Below, one piece after another: positions 61,582-64,000 of a stretch of 64,000 nt of DNA. Position 1 is the stretch's first letter, and the number at the start of each line of letters is the position of its first letter. The notes under the pieces are model-generated. The model did not search any database and was not told where the DNA came from. It saw only the letters and a program-made list of their open reading frames with translations. Made by a program: the position numbers and the translations under genes. This stretch comes from JACRAV01 sp964571235 (GTDB taxonomy: Bacteria > Zixibacteria > MSB-5A5 > GN15 > FEB-12): assembly GCA_964571235.1 (NCBI GenBank), contig CAZNAI010000001.1, forward strand, positions 62,001 through 126,000, written 5' to 3'.

Positions 61582-62196
61582 ATGCCGACCAAAGATCCGC
61601 GTGTAGATGCGTATATCGCCAAAGCAAAGCCATATGCCAAACCAATCTTGATTCACCTGCGCAAACTGATCTTCAAGGCCTGCCCCGATGCCGTTGAGAC
61701 AATCAAGTGGGGAATGCCGTCGTACGAGTATCACGGCATTCTGTGCGGGATGGCGGCGTTCAAAGAACATGCCACCTTCGGATTTTGGAAACATAGTTTG
61801 CTTGTTGAACGGATTGACAGGGCTAAGAAGTCGACTGAATCAGCAATGGGGAGTATGGGAAAGATTGCTTCGAAAGAAGATCTCCCCTCCGACGCGCTAT
61901 TGACCAAATTGATCAAAGATGCGATGCGACTCAATGAATCCGGAGTCAAGGGGCCGCGTGCGCCGAAAACCGGTCCGCGCAAGGCGTTGGTTGTACCAGT
62001 CGATTTCCGCGCGGCACTCCGCAGAAACAAGTCGGCGCAGAACCATTTCGACGCATTCTCTTACAGCCACCGCAAAGAGTATGTCGAGTGGATCACCGGC
62101 GCCAAAAGAGAGGAAACACGCCGTAGACGAATAGAAACTGCCGTTGCATGGCTGGCCGAGGGGAAATCACAAAATTGGAAGTACATGAAAAAGTAG
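61582..62196 (+). CDS. DUF1801/YdeI (OmdA)-type protein
   Basis: 204 residues. The N-terminal DUF1801 part has VETIKWGMPSYEYHGILCGM and FGFWKHSLLVER; the C-terminal OmdA-like part has VPVDFRAALRRNKSAQNHFDAFS (in parts) and YVEWITGAKREETRRRRI. Cytosolic; homologues are linked to stress or peptide resistance in a few species, but the molecular role is unknown. The ATG lies 2 nt after the GH47 stop with AGGTAAG overlapping it, so it is the second gene of that operon, though no functional tie is apparent. Confidence 0.9.
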   Translation: MPTKDPRVDAYIAKAKPYAKPILIHLRKLIFKACPDAVETIKWGMPSYEYHGILCGMAAFKEHATFGFWKHSLLVERIDRAKKSTESAMGSMGKIASKEDLPSDALLTKLIKDAMRLNESGVKGPRAPKTGPRKALVVPVDFRAALRRNKSAQNHFDAFSYSHRKEYVEWITGAKREETRRRRIETAVAWLAEGKSQNWKYMKK

Positions 62197-62234
62197 AAAT
62201 TGGCAATACCTGAAACCGGTAAGTGAACAATAGA

Positions 62235-62264
62235 AAAGGCGGGAATCAATCGATCCCCGCCTTT
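62235..62264. terminator. Bidirectional terminator between convergent genes
   Basis: A 9-bp stem AAAGGCGGG / CCCGCCTTT with a 12-nt loop, between the stops at 62196 (+) and 62291 (-). Short T runs flank both ends. Confidence 0.75.
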
Positions 62265-62290
62265 CACGTTTAATCGTGAATAGTCGTGTT

Positions 62291-63928
62291 TTAGAACGCG
62301 GCCATTTCTTCTTTTTCAAGAGGAATGATTTCTTCATACGACTTCTGCACGGAGGCCTTAGGCTTTGCGCCTTTTCCCCGCGAAATCAGCGAATGAAGAT
62401 TGGTGTGCAGACTGTGTGCCGACTTGGATTTCGGCGCGGACGATTGCGGTCTTCCGGTAGTGTTGAATTGGCTCGGCGAAACCGTGTGCCCCGACGCATT
62501 TCTGCCCTGAACAATCTGATTGAGTTCAATCACGATTGACTGAAGCTGTTGGGCCTGGGCCGCGAGTTCCTGACTGGCCGAACTCGACTCCTCGGCATTG
62601 GCCGCGGTCTGCTGGGTGACTTGGTTCATCTGCATGACCGCTGAGTTGATTTGCCCGACGCCCTGCGTTTGTTCATCGCTGGCCGCACTCACTTCGTTGA
62701 CCAAACTCGATACTTTCTTGATGCTGGAAGTGATCTCACTCAGGATCATGGTAAATTCTTCGGTGGCCCGCACGCCGTTGTCGGCGTTCTTCTGTGAGCC
62801 TTCGATTAGAGCAGAAGTATTCTTTGCCGCCTCGGCCGACCGTTGGGCCAGATTGCGCACTTCTTCGGCAACGACCGCGAATCCTTTGCCGGCTTCACCG
62901 GCGCGAGCCGCCTCGACTGCCGCGTTTAAGGCCAGCAGATTCGTCTGGAACGCAATCTCATCAATGACTTTGATGATCTTGGCGGTTTCGTCAGACGACC
63001 GCTTGATATCCTGCATCGCCTGGGCCATACCGGACATGGCGGCTGATCCCCGGTCGGCGGCGCTCGTCGCCGTAGTGGCGAGAATATTGGCTTGTCTTGC
63101 GTTGTCGGCGTTCTGCTTGGTCATACTCGACATTTCTTCAAGTGAAGATGATGTTTCCTCAAGTGACGAAGCCTGTTCAGTCGCGCCCTCGGCCAATGAC
63201 TGACTCGAACTGGCTACCTGCTCGGAAGCCGAACCGATTTGTTGCGACCCCTGAGACAGACTATTGATGGCAACATCTATCGGCCGCATGATCGATCGGG
63301 CCATCATAAAGGACAAGAACAGCCCTAGAGCCACGATAACCGCAACTATGCCCAACAGGGTATACAGAAAAGCATCCATTTCAGCATGAAGGTCATCTAC
63401 GTAAATCCCAGAACCGATAACCCATCCCCATTCGGCGAAATACTTCACATAAGAAATTTTGGGCACGGGAACCGAGGAACCCGCCTTTGGCCACATGTAG
63501 TCGATGGCGCCCGCTCCCTTGGTTCGGGCGATATTTGCAAACTCGACAAATATCTGCTTTCCATTCGGATCGGCCATTTGAGACACGTTGGTGTTGTCCA
63601 ATTCCGGCTTCATTGGATGCATGATCATGCGCGGTTCAAGGTCATTGATCCAGAAATACTCGCTCTGGTCGTAGCGCATATTCTTGATAACGACCATCGC
63701 CTGCTTCTTGGCTTCCTCGGTGGTCATAGAGCCGGACTTTGCGAGCTTGGCGTAAGTGTCCAAAACACTGCAAGCCGACTCAACGAGGTGTTGAGTCTTC
63801 TGATACTTGGCATCGTACATCTTGGTATTGAACTTTGGAAAAATCCAGGCCAATACAAGAACGAAGGCCAGTACGATACTGATACCGAGCATCAGTATGC
63901 GTGTTGACAGTTTGAAATTGGTAAGCAT
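62291..63928 (-). CDS. Methyl-accepting chemotaxis protein with single-Cache sensor
   Basis: 545 residues from ATG 63928 (AAGGGGACGG upstream; the longer frame to 63982 is not needed). Two membrane segments (RILMLGISIVLAFVLVLAWIF; LLGIVAVIVALGLFLSFMMA) bracket a periplasmic sCache_2 domain (RYDQSEYFWINDLEPRMIMH in parts, WGWVIGSGIYVDD), which typically binds small organic acids. No obvious full HAMP; a short linker leads to a methyl-accepting coiled coil with the signalling tip EIAFQTNLLALNAAVEAARA. The C-terminus ends EMAAF, without the CheR-binding pentapeptide NWETF. Probably feeds the CheA of this window. Confidence 0.94.
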   Translation of the reverse strand: MLTNFKLSTRILMLGISIVLAFVLVLAWIFPKFNTKMYDAKYQKTQHLVESACSVLDTYAKLAKSGSMTTEEAKKQAMVVIKNMRYDQSEYFWINDLEPRMIMHPMKPELDNTNVSQMADPNGKQIFVEFANIARTKGAGAIDYMWPKAGSSVPVPKISYVKYFAEWGWVIGSGIYVDDLHAEMDAFLYTLLGIVAVIVALGLFLSFMMARSIMRPIDVAINSLSQGSQQIGSASEQVASSSQSLAEGATEQASSLEETSSSLEEMSSMTKQNADNARQANILATTATSAADRGSAAMSGMAQAMQDIKRSSDETAKIIKVIDEIAFQTNLLALNAAVEAARAGEAGKGFAVVAEEVRNLAQRSAEAAKNTSALIEGSQKNADNGVRATEEFTMILSEITSSIKKVSSLVNEVSAASDEQTQGVGQINSAVMQMNQVTQQTAANAEESSSASQELAAQAQQLQSIVIELNQIVQGRNASGHTVSPSQFNTTGRPQSSAPKSKSAHSLHTNLHSLISRGKGAKPKASVQKSYEEIIPLEKEEMAAF

Positions 63929-64000
63929 AGTTACCGTCCCCTTCACTTCATATTCGTTAACACGTTTTCTTTGCCTAATCAAAAGGTCAGGATGATCGAC

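Overview
The window reads as chromosomal DNA of a Gram-negative, uncultured-type bacterium of the FCB (Fibrobacteres-Chlorobi-Bacteroidetes) superphylum, most like candidate phylum Zixibacteria. This placement is inferred from protein style. Many secreted proteins end in a paired F-hand, dockerin-like tail with conserved Cys pairs. Two others end in a type IX secretion-type sorting domain (NYPNPFNPTTTISF plus MVLLK-like end). LpxH points to an outer membrane with lipid A. No phage, insertion sequence, CRISPR array or rRNA was seen. One tRNA (Arg, anticodon ACG) is present.

Layout. 1-9.3 kb: secreted dockerin-tailed proteins (one cut by the window edge, a papain-like protease, a two-gene unknown operon) around lepB-hemW. 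9.5-18 kb: housekeeping minus-strand genes lepA, a DUF2335 pair, folP-cdaA, ftsH, tilS-hpt. 18.1-25.2 kb: three consecutive secreted proteins (M6 metalloprotease, Asp-box/sialidase-like protein, M14 carboxypeptidase), each ending in thrombospondin type 3 repeats fused to almost the same dockerin-like tail. 25.3-31.2 kb: purL, lpxH, and a HIT-protein operon containing a helix-turn-helix/aconitase-like fusion that lacks two of the three cluster cysteines. 31.4-41.6 kb: a membrane protein, a repeat-rich gap, then DUF885 peptidase, rlmD, CDF transporter, CorC/HlyC-type protein, htpX, a half-symporter with a disordered tail, and a VanZ-like protein. 42-48.3 kb: a 1739-residue multidomain surface protein and a smaller relative. 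48.5-50.5 kb: PP2C phosphatase and tRNA-Arg. 49.7-59.9 kb: a twelve-gene minus-strand chemotaxis operon (cheA, cheW, fapA, cheX, cheY, cheR, cheD, HDOD, cheY, cheC/X-like, cheB, membrane protein). 60.2-64 kb: a GH47 alpha-mannosidase, a YdeI-type protein and a methyl-accepting chemotaxis protein.

The strongest unexplained signals are non-coding. The gaps between operons carry short hairpins whose loops and flanks are conserved while their stems differ but stay complementary; several double as intrinsic terminators, and one gap forms a nested four-stem structure. A second pattern is promoter placement: several housekeeping operons have a -10 box only 5-9 nt before the ATG and no Shine-Dalgarno sequence, which implies leaderless mRNAs, whereas secreted-protein and chemotaxis genes mostly have clear ribosome sites.

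All family calls were made by reading motifs; no database search was run.
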